A program made the position numbers and the translations under genes. The notes below the pieces were generated by a model. It saw only the letters and a list, made by a program, of their open reading frames with translations, searched no databases and was not told where the DNA came from. Below are positions 41,371 to 49,139 of a DNA stretch of 49,139 nt, one piece after another. Location of the stretch: the NCBI GenBank assembly GCA_025355505.1, contig JANXZM010000037.1:1-49139 (forward strand), written 5' to 3'. The number at the start of each line of letters is the position of its first letter. Positions within the stretch are counted from its first letter, which is position 1. This DNA comes from Acidobacteriaceae bacterium (GTDB lineage Bacteria > Acidobacteriota > Terriglobia > Terriglobales > Acidobacteriaceae).

Positions 41371-41595
41371 ATGGCGCAAGTGACGATTACGGTGCGCAAG
41401 AACGGTCCTTTGCGCGTGGACGATCCCAACGGCGTTGTCGAAATGGTGGACGCCGATGGCAACAAGTACGACCTGACGGGTAAGACGGCGTTTTCCCTCT
41501 GCCGGTGCGGCGCTTCCGCCAACCGGCCTTTCTGCGACGGTGCTCACGCCAAGATCGCTTTCCAGGCACCCGATACGGCGATCAAGATCGGATAA
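41371..41595 (+). CDS. CDGSH-type iron-sulfur protein
   Basis: A 74-residue protein whose second half is the CDGSH signature: CRCGASANRPFCDGAH, giving Cys44, Cys46, Cys55 and His59 as ligands of a redox-active 2Fe-2S cluster with the unusual single-histidine coordination. The first half, ITVRKNGPLRVDDPNGVVEM, is the beta strand pair normally preceding it. Function in bacteria is not established; electron or cluster transfer is assumed from the family. GGAGG is a few bases ahead of the ATG. Transcribed alone; a dispersed palindrome directly follows its stop. Confidence 0.93.
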   Translation: MAQVTITVRKNGPLRVDDPNGVVEMVDADGNKYDLTGKTAFSLCRCGASANRPFCDGAHAKIAFQAPDTAIKIG

Positions 41596-41601
41596 GGTTT
41601 T

Positions 41602-41634
41602 GTATCAGGGAATCGCTTCAGCGATGCCGTAAGT
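41602..41634 (-). repeat. Dispersed palindrome, ACTTACGG family (copy 3, inverted)
   Basis: Read leftward it gives ACTTACGGCATCGCTGAAGC then GATTCCCTGATAC, matching 19247-19280 at both ends, including CCTGATAC. It starts seven bases after the CDGSH stop. Confidence 0.75.
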
Positions 41635-41640
41635 TTTCCG

Positions 41641-41674
41641 CCTGTAGAGACGGGGCTTGCTCCGTCTCTACAGG
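41641..41674. repeat. Dispersed palindrome, GTAGAGACG family (copy 2)
   Basis: CCTGTAGAGACGG (41641-41653) and CCGTCTCTACAGG (41662-41674) pair perfectly over 13 bases around GGCTTGCT. Same family as 12754-12787 and 48196-48223. Confidence 0.85.
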
Positions 41675-41896
41675 GAAATCGGGCGTCTCTTCAAAGCATC
41701 CGCGAACCAACTTGACGGAAGTTTCCCTAGTGTCTAACTGGAAACCGGGGCGGTGAAATTGTGTGCTCCGAGCTTGCCTGTGATCTAGCATGGTCGGAGA
41801 ACGATTGTTGCCGGAGTTTTCGGCACTGGTCTTCAAGTCGGCTCTGGTTTTGAAATCGACATTTTCAGGCCGAAGAATTTTTAACCTGCTAAAACT

Positions 41897-43108
41897 ATGG
41901 GCCCTTCGGAAAAATCGCAGCACGCGATTCGGCGCAGCACGCGGCTGCCGCTGGAAGTTCCGGTGCTGGTGACCAGCCTGGACGACGCCGTGCCATTTTC
42001 CGCGCCGGGCAACACCACCCTGGTGAACGCGCACGGATGTGGGCTGATCGTTCCACGGGCGCTGGCGCAGGGCATTCAGGTGCGGCTGGAAATCGTTTCG
42101 GCCAAACGGCATACGACGGCTCGGGTAGCGGAGGTGGTTCCCCTGGGCGGGGATCCCGAGACCTGGCTGGTGGGCCTGGAACTCGACGTTCCCGGCAACT
42201 TCTGGGGAATCGAGTATGCGCCCACGGATTGGAAGATCAAGGAGGACGCGTCGCCTGGCGGAGAACAGCAGGCAGAGCAAGGGCCGGGCGGGGCAGCGAA
42301 GCTGGCTCGTTCGGGACGCTGGCGGCTGACCGACATCAGCGCCAGCGCCTGTTATCTGGAGGCGGCGGCGCCATTTCCCGTGGATACTCCGGTGGTGCTG
42401 AGTATTCGAGCGTTAACCAGGGAGTGTCTGCTGGAGGGAGTGGTGCGGGTGTCGCACGCGCAAGGGGGGATGGCAGTCGAGTTCACGGGACCAGCGGAGG
42501 ATCAGCGGGCGCGGGTGGAAGAACTAATCGGCCTGCTGATGAGCAATCGCGAGGTGCCGCGAATTTTCGTTGGACGGAAGGAAGGGCAGAAAAAAGCAGG
42601 AAAAGAAGGCGCGCACGCTGAGCCGAATCCGGCGCCCGACACGGCGCAGGGCGCCGAATCGCCCGACCCGCTCCTGGAGCTGGTACGCGAGGGGGCGGCG
42701 CTGACGGCAGAGCAGTTTCAGGGCGACTTGCGAGCGCAGCGGCTCGGCAATCGCCGCGATCCGCGGATTGAACTGGCGTTGCCGGTGCTGCTGAGCGGGG
42801 CTGACGTCAGCGGTCGTCCACTGGATCAGAGAGTGATGACGATCAATATCAGCCGGCGGGGAGCGCTGCTGGATGGCATCCACGGAAGGGTTGGGCAGGG
42901 CGTCAAAATTTCTCTTGCCCGCTTGAACAAGAAGGAACAGTTTCGAGTCGCGTGGGTCGGGGGAGAAAACACTCCGACGGCAGGCCAGATGGGGGTGGCT
43001 GCGGTCGATCCGAATACTTTGTTTTGGGATGAAGTGCTCGAAGCGACGGCGCAGTCCGGGCTGGAGACGGCCAGCGTGCGCGGGGATGACGGCGGGATCG
43101 GGCATTAG
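41897..43108 (+). CDS. Multi-PilZ-domain protein
   Basis: A 403-residue soluble protein containing PilZ-like modules, the fold that binds cyclic-di-GMP. The first module starts RRSTRLPLEVPVLVTSLDDA (12-31); a second has LTDISASACYLEAAAPFPVD (about 143-162); the third is clearest, NRRDPRIELALPVLL (about 284) followed by TINISRRGALLDGI. The basic RxxxR stretch and the (D/N)xSxxG motif are present in the third module and in degenerate form in the others (the second has S-A-S-A-C), so perhaps only one or two bind the ligand. A Lys/Glu-rich linker (about 220-260) joins them. Signalling partner unknown. Confidence 0.8.
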   Translation: MGPSEKSQHAIRRSTRLPLEVPVLVTSLDDAVPFSAPGNTTLVNAHGCGLIVPRALAQGIQVRLEIVSAKRHTTARVAEVVPLGGDPETWLVGLELDVPGNFWGIEYAPTDWKIKEDASPGGEQQAEQGPGGAAKLARSGRWRLTDISASACYLEAAAPFPVDTPVVLSIRALTRECLLEGVVRVSHAQGGMAVEFTGPAEDQRARVEELIGLLMSNREVPRIFVGRKEGQKKAGKEGAHAEPNPAPDTAQGAESPDPLLELVREGAALTAEQFQGDLRAQRLGNRRDPRIELALPVLLSGADVSGRPLDQRVMTINISRRGALLDGIHGRVGQGVKISLARLNKKEQFRVAWVGGENTPTAGQMGVAAVDPNTLFWDEVLEATAQSGLETASVRGDDGGIGH

Positions 43109-43146
43109 CGTCAGTGGAGTGATACACTGCCTCGCCGGAGGCATTT

Positions 43147-45132
43147 GTGCCAGACGAATCTGTGGGTAAGGAACGGGACCGAGTACTGGGGATGGGCGCG
43201 AGCATCACGCGCCGGGATTTTTTGAACGGAGTTGCACTCACCGCGGGTGCGGCCCTCGTTCCGAACATCGTTCCTCCTGAAATGTGGGCAGCGGCAGCCG
43301 CCGATCTCGAAGTGCAGGACGTTCCCGGCTACTATCCTCCCGGCAAGACCGGCCTGCGCGGAAGTCACGGCGGGTCGTTCGAAACCATGCACAAAGTCCG
43401 CGACGGCGCTTTTTGGGAGGAAGCACCCAAGGCTGTCGATACTGGCGAATCCTACGATCTGGTGATCGTCGGCGGAGGGATCAGCGGACTGGCGGCGGCG
43501 CACTATTTCCGCAAGGCCGCGGGTGACAAGGCGCGCGTCCTGATTCTTGAGAACCACGATGATTTCGGCGGACACGCCAAGCGCAACGAATTCCGCACGG
43601 GTGGCCGTACGATTTTGGGATTTGGCGGCACCTATTCCATTGAAAGCCCGGCACCCTATAGCGCCGGCGCGAAGGCTCTGATCGAAGAGCTCGGAATTGA
43701 CGTGCCTTCGTATCACAAGTATGTCAACAAGGATCTTTACCGTTCGCTGGGCCTGAAGCCGCGGATTTTCTTCGACAAGGAAACGTTTGGGACCGACAAG
43801 CTGGTGGTGAACGCGGTGCATACCGGAGGAGATGAGAGCGGCATCAACGACGAAGCCGGAGAAGCGAGCTTGCGAGAGTTTCTGAAAGAAGCTCCGCTCT
43901 CGGCGAAAGCCAAGCAGGATTTTCAGCGGCTGCTCACGGAGGAGAAAGATTATTTCCCCGGTCTCAGCTCCGACGAAAAGAAGGCGCGCCTGGCTCGGAT
44001 AAGCTATGCAAAATACCTGACCGACACGGTTGGCGTGAGCGAGGAGATCGTAAAGTTATTCCAGGCCTTTCCGTACCCGCTGTTCGGCGTGGGCATTGAC
44101 GCGGTCCCCGCACAAGACGCCTGGGGCCTGGAAATGCCGGGATTCAACGGCCTCAAACTGGATCCCACCCCGGGCAAGGGAATGAACCGCGACGCGATAC
44201 GCAGCGACGAAGCGGAAAAATATTTCTTTCACTTTCCCGATGGCAACGCTTCGATCGCCCGGCTGCTGGTGCGCAAGCTGATCCCGGCGGCGATTCCCGG
44301 AAGCACCGCTACCGACGTGGTGCTGGCCAGGGCCGATTACTCAAAGCTTGACCAGCCGTCTTGTTCGACGCGCATACGGCTCAACAGCACGGTGGTCAAG
44401 GTGAACCACCTGGGCGATCCGGCGTCGGCGAAAGAAGTGGAAGTCAGCTACTTTACCGGGAAGAAGTTGAAGACGGTGCGCGCCGCGAACTGCATTCTGG
44501 CTTGCTGGCATGTGGTGATTCCGTACATCGCGCAGGAATTGCCGGAGGCGCAAAAAGAAGCGCTGGCTTCGGCGCAGAAAGTTCCGCTGCTGTACAACAA
44601 CGTCCTTATCCGCAACTGGAGCGCCTTCCAGAAGCTGGGCGCGAGTGCGATTTACGCGCCGGGGATGTACCACAGCAGCGTGAACCTGGATCTTCCAGTC
44701 AGCATCGGCGGCTATGAATGCACGAAAAAACCGGACGAGCCGATCGTGGTGCACATGATGAAAGCGGCTTGCAAGGCGGGACGCCCGGCGCGCGAGCAGC
44801 ATAAGCTGGGGCGCATCCAGCTCTATACCACGAGCTTCGAAACCTACGAGCGCAACATTCGGGAGCAGCTGGCGCGGATACTGGGCCCGGGCGGATTCAA
44901 CCCGGCGCGCGACATCCTTGAAATTACCGTGAACCGCTGGCCGCACGGCTACTCGTATGAATACAATTCGCTGTTCGACCAGTTCTGGCTGGAAGGCGGC
45001 GAGACCCCTTGCGAGGCGGCGCGCAAACCGTTTGGGCGGCTGGCGATCGCGAACTCGGACGCAGGGGCATACGCGTACACGGACGGCGCCATCGATCAGG
45101 CTTACCGTGCGGTGCAGGAGTTAAAGAAGTAG
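43147..45132 (+). CDS. Tat-exported FAD oxidoreductase, spermidine dehydrogenase-like
   Basis: A 661-residue flavoprotein. Near the start is a twin-arginine signal: ITRRDFLNGVALTAGAALVP (Arg22/Arg23), so it is exported folded with its cofactor. A variable region follows, then the FAD-binding motif LVIVGGGISGLAAAHYFRKA and the second-strand acidic residue in LILENHDDFGGHAKRNEF. From memory the HDDFGGHA box and the extended helical region (LREFLKEAPLSAKAK and following) match the spermidine dehydrogenase (SpdH) family of periplasmic polyamine oxidoreductases. GTG start with GGAGG five bases upstream. The electron acceptor is unknown. It closely follows the PilZ gene but has its own ribosome site. 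Confidence 0.87.
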   Translation: MPDESVGKERDRVLGMGASITRRDFLNGVALTAGAALVPNIVPPEMWAAAAADLEVQDVPGYYPPGKTGLRGSHGGSFETMHKVRDGAFWEEAPKAVDTGESYDLVIVGGGISGLAAAHYFRKAAGDKARVLILENHDDFGGHAKRNEFRTGGRTILGFGGTYSIESPAPYSAGAKALIEELGIDVPSYHKYVNKDLYRSLGLKPRIFFDKETFGTDKLVVNAVHTGGDESGINDEAGEASLREFLKEAPLSAKAKQDFQRLLTEEKDYFPGLSSDEKKARLARISYAKYLTDTVGVSEEIVKLFQAFPYPLFGVGIDAVPAQDAWGLEMPGFNGLKLDPTPGKGMNRDAIRSDEAEKYFFHFPDGNASIARLLVRKLIPAAIPGSTATDVVLARADYSKLDQPSCSTRIRLNSTVVKVNHLGDPASAKEVEVSYFTGKKLKTVRAANCILACWHVVIPYIAQELPEAQKEALASAQKVPLLYNNVLIRNWSAFQKLGASAIYAPGMYHSSVNLDLPVSIGGYECTKKPDEPIVVHMMKAACKAGRPAREQHKLGRIQLYTTSFETYERNIREQLARILGPGGFNPARDILEITVNRWPHGYSYEYNSLFDQFWLEGGETPCEAARKPFGRLAIANSDAGAYAYTDGAIDQAYRAVQELKK

Positions 45133-45273
45133 GCGGAAGCTCGGAGCTTTAGGGCGAAGCGTTCTCCGAAGCGATCATTGAAGCGATCATCTACGCGATC
45201 GAATACTTGATCGAAGAGGACTGAGAAGTCGCAACCTAATGCGGACCGTCGGTTTGCGCCCGGCGATGGCATT

Positions 45274-45663
45274 GTGGGAGCGGAAGAGGGTAAGGGCCTG
45301 CTTTCGTGGGCCTGGGTTGCCAGGAAAGTGAACGGCTGCCGGACGTTCTGGCTGGCGACGATTCACGCAGGCTACGGACGTCCGCATGTGATGCCGGTGT
45401 TGGGAGTGTGGCTCGACGCTTTCTTCTTTTCGACGGGACGCAAATCCCGCGTGCACGATTACGAACGACGACAGCGAAGACGCTGTGATCATGAAAGGCT
45501 TAGCGACGCAAGTCGAGGATGCAGCGTCGCAGCCGCCTACACGAAAAAATATAAGATGGACTCGCGGGGCATGAGAGAGCCGATCTTCCACGGCGAGCCC
45601 ATCTGGGTCTTCGGTTTCGTGGGGAAGACTTTACCGAAGTCTGCAACTCGATGGAAACTATGA
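45274..45663 (+). pseudogene. Decayed pyridoxamine-5'-phosphate-oxidase-like (split-barrel flavin) gene
   Basis: The frame looks open, but the middle does not fit the family. Frame 1 gives the start (FWLATIHAGYGRPHVMPVLG then VWLDAFFFSTGRKSR) and the end (GEPIWVFGFVGKTLPKSATR WKL) of a PNPOx-like or F420-dependent split-barrel protein. Between them, from about 45452 to 45535, the expected peptide CTITNDDSEDAVIMKGLATQ lies in the +1 frame, while frame 1 reads an unrelated Arg-rich stretch. Two frameshifts, with loss of about ten codons at the first, explain this. The start is also uncertain. It is probably inactive; sequencing error is the alternative. Confidence 0.65.
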
Positions 45664-45989
45664 TGGATAGTGGCGGAACCCCACGTTGGTAACGGTTCCA
45701 GCGGTGACTGCTAAAGGTGAAAAGAGAACGATTTAGTGGTTGCCGTTCGGCGGCTGATATGGAAAAATGAGTTGAGTTCGTAGAAGTCCCCTCCCCCTTT
45801 GAATCTTCTTGTGTAGCCAAGTGCAGTAGTTGGTGCGAAGAAGTGCGCGTGTACCTCGAGGAATTTGCCAACAAGGCGATTTCTTCGACCATCTCCACGT
45901 GGTAAAGGAATAAAATGCCCAACCAGGTTGTCTCTGCCGTGTTGCCAAATCAGGATGCTGAAACTATGAATCGTCGAGGAGCAAGGCGA

Positions 45990-48167
45990 ATGCCGCGCCC
46001 GAAGCCGGTTATAACGGTAGCCGTTGTTTTCTTCGTCTTCTGCCTGGGATTGTCTCTGGCCTGGGGACAGAACGATGTTTTGACTCAACACAATGACAAT
46101 ACGCGGGCGGGCTTGAATTCGAATGAGACCCTGCTGACTCCAGCGAACGTCATGGTGAGAAGTTTTGGAAAGCTTTTCGCGCAGAGTGTGGATGGCATCA
46201 TCGTGGGGCAGCCGCTTTATGCGAGCAATGTTTTGATGAACGACGGTCAGGTGCACAACGTGGTTTACGTTGCGACGCAGCACAACACGGTGTACGCCTT
46301 TGATGCGGATAGCACGCAGGGCAAGAACGCTTCTCCGCTGTGGTCGGTGAGCCTGAACGGTGGCGGGACCAGCGATCCGATCGCCGACTTTGGTTGTACC
46401 GGAACGCACTACACCGAAATCGGGATCATGAGCACGCCGGTGATCGATTCGGGCAAGACCACGGTTTATGTCGTGGCCAAGACGCTGAATGGTTCGGTGC
46501 GCAACTTCAGTCTGCATGCTCTGGACATCACCACGGGCAGCGAGCGGCTGGGAGGGCCGGCGATCATTACCGGCACGGCGCCGTCCAGCAACGGATCGGG
46601 AACTTTCAATCCGATTTATCAAATGCAGCGGCCCGCGCTTCTGCTGCAAAACGGCGTGATCTACATAGGATTTGGTGGAAACGGTTGCGACACCTTCGCC
46701 TATAACGGCTGGTTCTTTGCTTACAGCTCCCAAACGCTGCAACAGGAGGGGGCCTTCCTGGTGACTCCCGATGGGCGTCAGGGTTCGATCTGGCAAGGGG
46801 GAAGTGGTCCGGCGGCGGACGCGAACGGCTACATTTACGTGGCTACGGCGAACGGAACGTATGATGGGCCCGCGGGAGCGAGCGACTTTGGCGACAGCGT
46901 GCTCAAGATGGGGTGGAACGGGAATGTTTTCGGCGTGCTGGACTTCTTCACGCCTTACAACCAACTGCAACTCGCGCAACTGGATCTGGATCTGGGTTCG
47001 GCGGGACCATTGGTTTTGCCGGACCAACCCGGTCTGTATCCGCACGAACTGATTGTGGGAGGGAAGGAGGGCGGTCTCTACCTGATCAATCGCGATGAGC
47101 TGGGGCAGTTCAACGCGGACGCTGACAACGTCATCCAGTCCATTCCCCACGCAGCGGCGAGTGAACTCAACGGCGTTCCTGCCTACTGGAACAACAGCGT
47201 GTATGTGGCCGGAGACGTGGACTATATCAAGCAGTACTCTTTGGTCAACGGACTTCTCATGCAACAGCCGGTTTCCCAAACCACGGTCCTGTTTGGCGGC
47301 GCCGGTCCGGCTTCCACCTCGATTACTGCGAATGGGAACAGCGGTGGAGTCCTTTGGGCGATCCGGCACACCAACCCGGCCCTGTTTGCCTTCGATCCAA
47401 CCAACCTCGCGAACAAGTTCTACGACAGCACGCTAGCGCTGAGTGGGCGGGACAAAATGGTTCCCGTCGCACGCTTCGTAACTCCAACCATCTCGAACGG
47501 TAAGGTGTATATCGGCGGAACGGCGGCTCTGGAGGTGTATGGACTGCTGCCGGCGCTCTCGGTGGTGACGGGCAATAACCAGACAGGTATGGAAAAAACG
47601 GTTTTGCCGCTAGGGTTGAGTGTGGTGGCCACCGATTCCTACGGTTTTGGGCCGCTGGCCGGCGTGGTTGTGACCTGCAAGGACGGGGGTGTGGGAGGCT
47701 TGTTCGGCGCGGGAGGGGTGTTCTACCCAAGTCCAATTCAACGGACAACGGATGCGACAGGAAAGATCGCTTTCAGTTACCAGCTTCCCCCCAAGCCGCG
47801 CGCCGTGACCATCACTTGCTCCAGTCTGGGTTACGTCAGCGCATTGTTACGCGAAACGAGTGCGGTGGGTCCGCCGGTAAAAATGAGCATTGTTTCCGGA
47901 AACAATCAAACGGCGGCGCCGAATACGCCGCTGGCAGCGCCTTTAATGGTGAAGGTGTTGGACGCGAATGGTTTTGGCGTGCCGGGAGTGACTGTGAACT
48001 TCACCGATAACGGCGCGGGCGGGACTTTCGTTGCCACTTCGGTCGTCACCGGTGCCATCGGAACCGCCACGGCGCAGTACACGACGGGCCCGAATACCGG
48101 GAAGGTTACGATTACGGCCTCGACGGCGGGGCTTAACTCGCTGAACCTCGTGGTGACGGTGCAGTAG
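45990..48167 (+). CDS. Secreted beta-propeller protein with two Big-1-like domains
   Basis: A 725-residue exported protein: signal peptide (VITVAVVFFVFCLGLSLAWG), then a PQQ/quinoprotein-like beta-propeller (about 30-520) built from blades such as NVVYVATQHNTVYAFDADST, TTVYVVAKTLNGS and NGYIYVATANGTYDG. Two invasin-like (Big-1) domains follow, each starting with a near-identical phrase (VVTGNNQTGMEKTVLPLGLS; IVSGNNQTAAPNTPLAAPLM) and ending at the C-terminus. Role unknown; surface or secreted binding is likely, and no cofactor ligands for a dehydrogenase were recognised. The ATG at 45990 has GAGGAGC eight bases upstream; in-frame starts at 45966 and 45915 are possible. Confidence 0.85.
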   Translation: MPRPKPVITVAVVFFVFCLGLSLAWGQNDVLTQHNDNTRAGLNSNETLLTPANVMVRSFGKLFAQSVDGIIVGQPLYASNVLMNDGQVHNVVYVATQHNTVYAFDADSTQGKNASPLWSVSLNGGGTSDPIADFGCTGTHYTEIGIMSTPVIDSGKTTVYVVAKTLNGSVRNFSLHALDITTGSERLGGPAIITGTAPSSNGSGTFNPIYQMQRPALLLQNGVIYIGFGGNGCDTFAYNGWFFAYSSQTLQQEGAFLVTPDGRQGSIWQGGSGPAADANGYIYVATANGTYDGPAGASDFGDSVLKMGWNGNVFGVLDFFTPYNQLQLAQLDLDLGSAGPLVLPDQPGLYPHELIVGGKEGGLYLINRDELGQFNADADNVIQSIPHAAASELNGVPAYWNNSVYVAGDVDYIKQYSLVNGLLMQQPVSQTTVLFGGAGPASTSITANGNSGGVLWAIRHTNPALFAFDPTNLANKFYDSTLALSGRDKMVPVARFVTPTISNGKVYIGGTAALEVYGLLPALSVVTGNNQTGMEKTVLPLGLSVVATDSYGFGPLAGVVVTCKDGGVGGLFGAGGVFYPSPIQRTTDATGKIAFSYQLPPKPRAVTITCSSLGYVSALLRETSAVGPPVKMSIVSGNNQTAAPNTPLAAPLMVKVLDANGFGVPGVTVNFTDNGAGGTFVATSVVTGAIGTATAQYTTGPNTGKVTITASTAGLNSLNLVVTVQ

Positions 48168-48195
48168 AGGATTCTGGCGGCGGGGCTGATTTCTG

Positions 48196-48223
48196 GTAGA
48201 GACGCGGTAAGCCCCGTCTCTAC
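48196..48223. repeat. Dispersed palindrome, GTAGAGACG family (copy 3)
   Basis: GTAGAGACG (48196-48204) and CGTCTCTAC (48215-48223) pair perfectly. It lies in the short gap between two convergent genes. Confidence 0.8.
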
Positions 48224-48249
48224 AAACGAACTTGTTTTGCGGGACTGGT

Positions 48250-49116
48250 TCAGCGCTCTAGTATTTTTCGCGCCGAAAGATGGGCTCCCGTCAACAGCAG
48301 CATCCCCGACAGGAACGCCCAGAGCATCAGACTGACCGAGATGGCGAAGGGGCCGTAAACTTCCGCGAAATTGAGCCGGGGCAGGGCGAAGATATAAGCG
48401 TACTTCAGCGCCTCGGAAAGCAATCCCATGATCACCGCCGCCGGCAGGACTCCTCGGGCCGGCACCTTGCCGTTCGGCAGCAGCCAGTAGACGAGGAAGA
48501 AGATGGCGATGCTGGCGCCGATCGAAAAGACCTTCATGGTCACAAAGTCCACCAGTTGCACGTACCAGCCGCCATAACCGTGCAGCGCGCTCTTCACGAT
48601 GGCCACGTTTCCGGCGGTCAGTCCCACCGAGAGCAGGGCGAGCGACCCGCAGGCAAACACCAGTCCGAGCGACATCAACTGATTTCCCAGGTAGGAGCGG
48701 TTGTTGCGAAATCCCCAGACGCGGTTGAGCGCAACTTCGAGCGGCAGAAAAATTCCGGTGGAAGTAATGAGCAGCATGGCCAGCGAGAACACTTGCGCCC
48801 GATGGTGCGCACCGACCAGCGCATTCAGGTTGCGGATCACGAATTCCTGGCCGGTCGGAAGATAGTCGCGCAACAGATTCTCGACTACGCCGTACATCAC
48901 CTGGGAATGAAAGACATAGCGGATCAGCGTCATCAGCAGGAGCAGGAACGGGAAGAAGGACAGAATCGCGTTGGCGGCAACGGAGAAGGCGAAGGTGTGC
49001 ACCTCGGTCCGGAGCAGATAACGCGCGGTGGAGCGGACGAGCCCCTCGGCCGGAGCCGCGCGAAATTCGGCCGCGCCTTGCTTGTCGGAAAGCTTGATGG
49101 GAGTGATGGAAGACAC
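48250..49116 (-). CDS. YihY/virulence factor BrkB family membrane protein
   Basis: A 288-residue integral membrane protein with six predicted helices of the YihY (UPF0761) family, whose function is not firmly established despite the old BrkB name. Signature features include FAFSVAANAILSFFPFLLLL at helix 1, SLAMLLITSTGIFLPLEVAL with the conserved NRVWGFRNNRS loop, and the final YGPFAISVSLMLWAFLSGML helix. The start codon is GTG at 49116, only 23 bases from the window edge; no good ribosome site is visible, so the true start may differ by a few codons. Converges with the propeller gene. Confidence 0.92.
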   Translation of the reverse strand: MSSITPIKLSDKQGAAEFRAAPAEGLVRSTARYLLRTEVHTFAFSVAANAILSFFPFLLLLMTLIRYVFHSQVMYGVVENLLRDYLPTGQEFVIRNLNALVGAHHRAQVFSLAMLLITSTGIFLPLEVALNRVWGFRNNRSYLGNQLMSLGLVFACGSLALLSVGLTAGNVAIVKSALHGYGGWYVQLVDFVTMKVFSIGASIAIFFLVYWLLPNGKVPARGVLPAAVIMGLLSEALKYAYIFALPRLNFAEVYGPFAISVSLMLWAFLSGMLLLTGAHLSARKILER

Positions 49117-49139
49117 TAGTTTCTAAAATATTATCAAAT

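Noticed and set aside
45170-45225. Repeated GAAGCGATCAT segment encoding a helix-like peptide ending IEYLIEED
   Set aside because: No start codon and a stop directly upstream; too short to call a gene remnant.
45711-47369. A leftward open frame of about 552 codons opposite the propeller gene
   Set aside because: Low-complexity Arg/His-rich peptide, no domain, antisense to a gene with signal peptide and clear repeats.

Overview
This is a GC-rich bacterial chromosome segment with about 42 intact protein genes, one transposase cut by the left edge and two gene remnants. I see no rRNA, tRNA or CRISPR array. The gene mix suggests an Acidobacteriota (Terriglobia-like) genome, but this is inferred from gene style and repeat load, since no marker gene is present: many small secreted or membrane proteins with no known family, dispersed single-copy metabolic genes (a lone nuoI, a lone metH), an OmpA protein with Ig-like inserts, a propeller protein with Big-1 domains, and intergenic regions full of short palindromic repeats.

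Layout. 0-7 kb: edge of an IS5-type transposase, a DoxX membrane protein, then mazG, a GNAT acetyltransferase, nuoI and the 1163-residue cobalamin-dependent methionine synthase metH. 7-11 kb: small uncharacterised genes, the iron exporter/ferritin-like MbfA and a HEPN/AbiU2-like protein. 11-18 kb: a cluster centred on a divergent promoter. A TetR regulator and a choline-monooxygenase-like Rieske oxygenase read right; two FAD oxidoreductases read left, followed by a DinB protein and a betaine-homocysteine-methyltransferase-like enzyme. Two near-identical palindromes (TTGACC-N3-GGTCAA) sit in front of the two divergent transcripts and are the obvious TetR operators. 18-22 kb: secreted amidohydrolase, TonB-like protein, secreted CocE-type hydrolase.

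22.7-25.9 kb holds a tightly overlapping leftward operon of lower-GC genes: a C5-cytosine methyltransferase, a ParB-like domain protein, a PD-(D/E)XK nuclease and a Vsr endonuclease. It looks like a horizontally acquired restriction-modification system with an unusual ParB-like component, preceded by a terminator-like hairpin and flanked by repeat-rich DNA. This is the best candidate in the window for an undescribed defence arrangement.

27-36 kb: a DUF2252 protein, two small genes behind a perfect CRP-type palindrome, DUF4337, YjbQ, a two-component pair (sigma-54-type response regulator, then histidine kinase), OmpA and a secreted Ala/Pro-rich protein. 36.7-49 kb: a PIN-toxin remnant, a SAM methyltransferase, glgC, a nucleotide-sugar dehydrogenase, YdcF, a CDGSH protein, a PilZ protein, a Tat-exported spermidine-dehydrogenase-like flavoprotein, a decayed PNPOx-like gene, a secreted propeller protein and a YihY membrane protein.

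At least five families of dispersed palindromic repeats recur between genes in the window.
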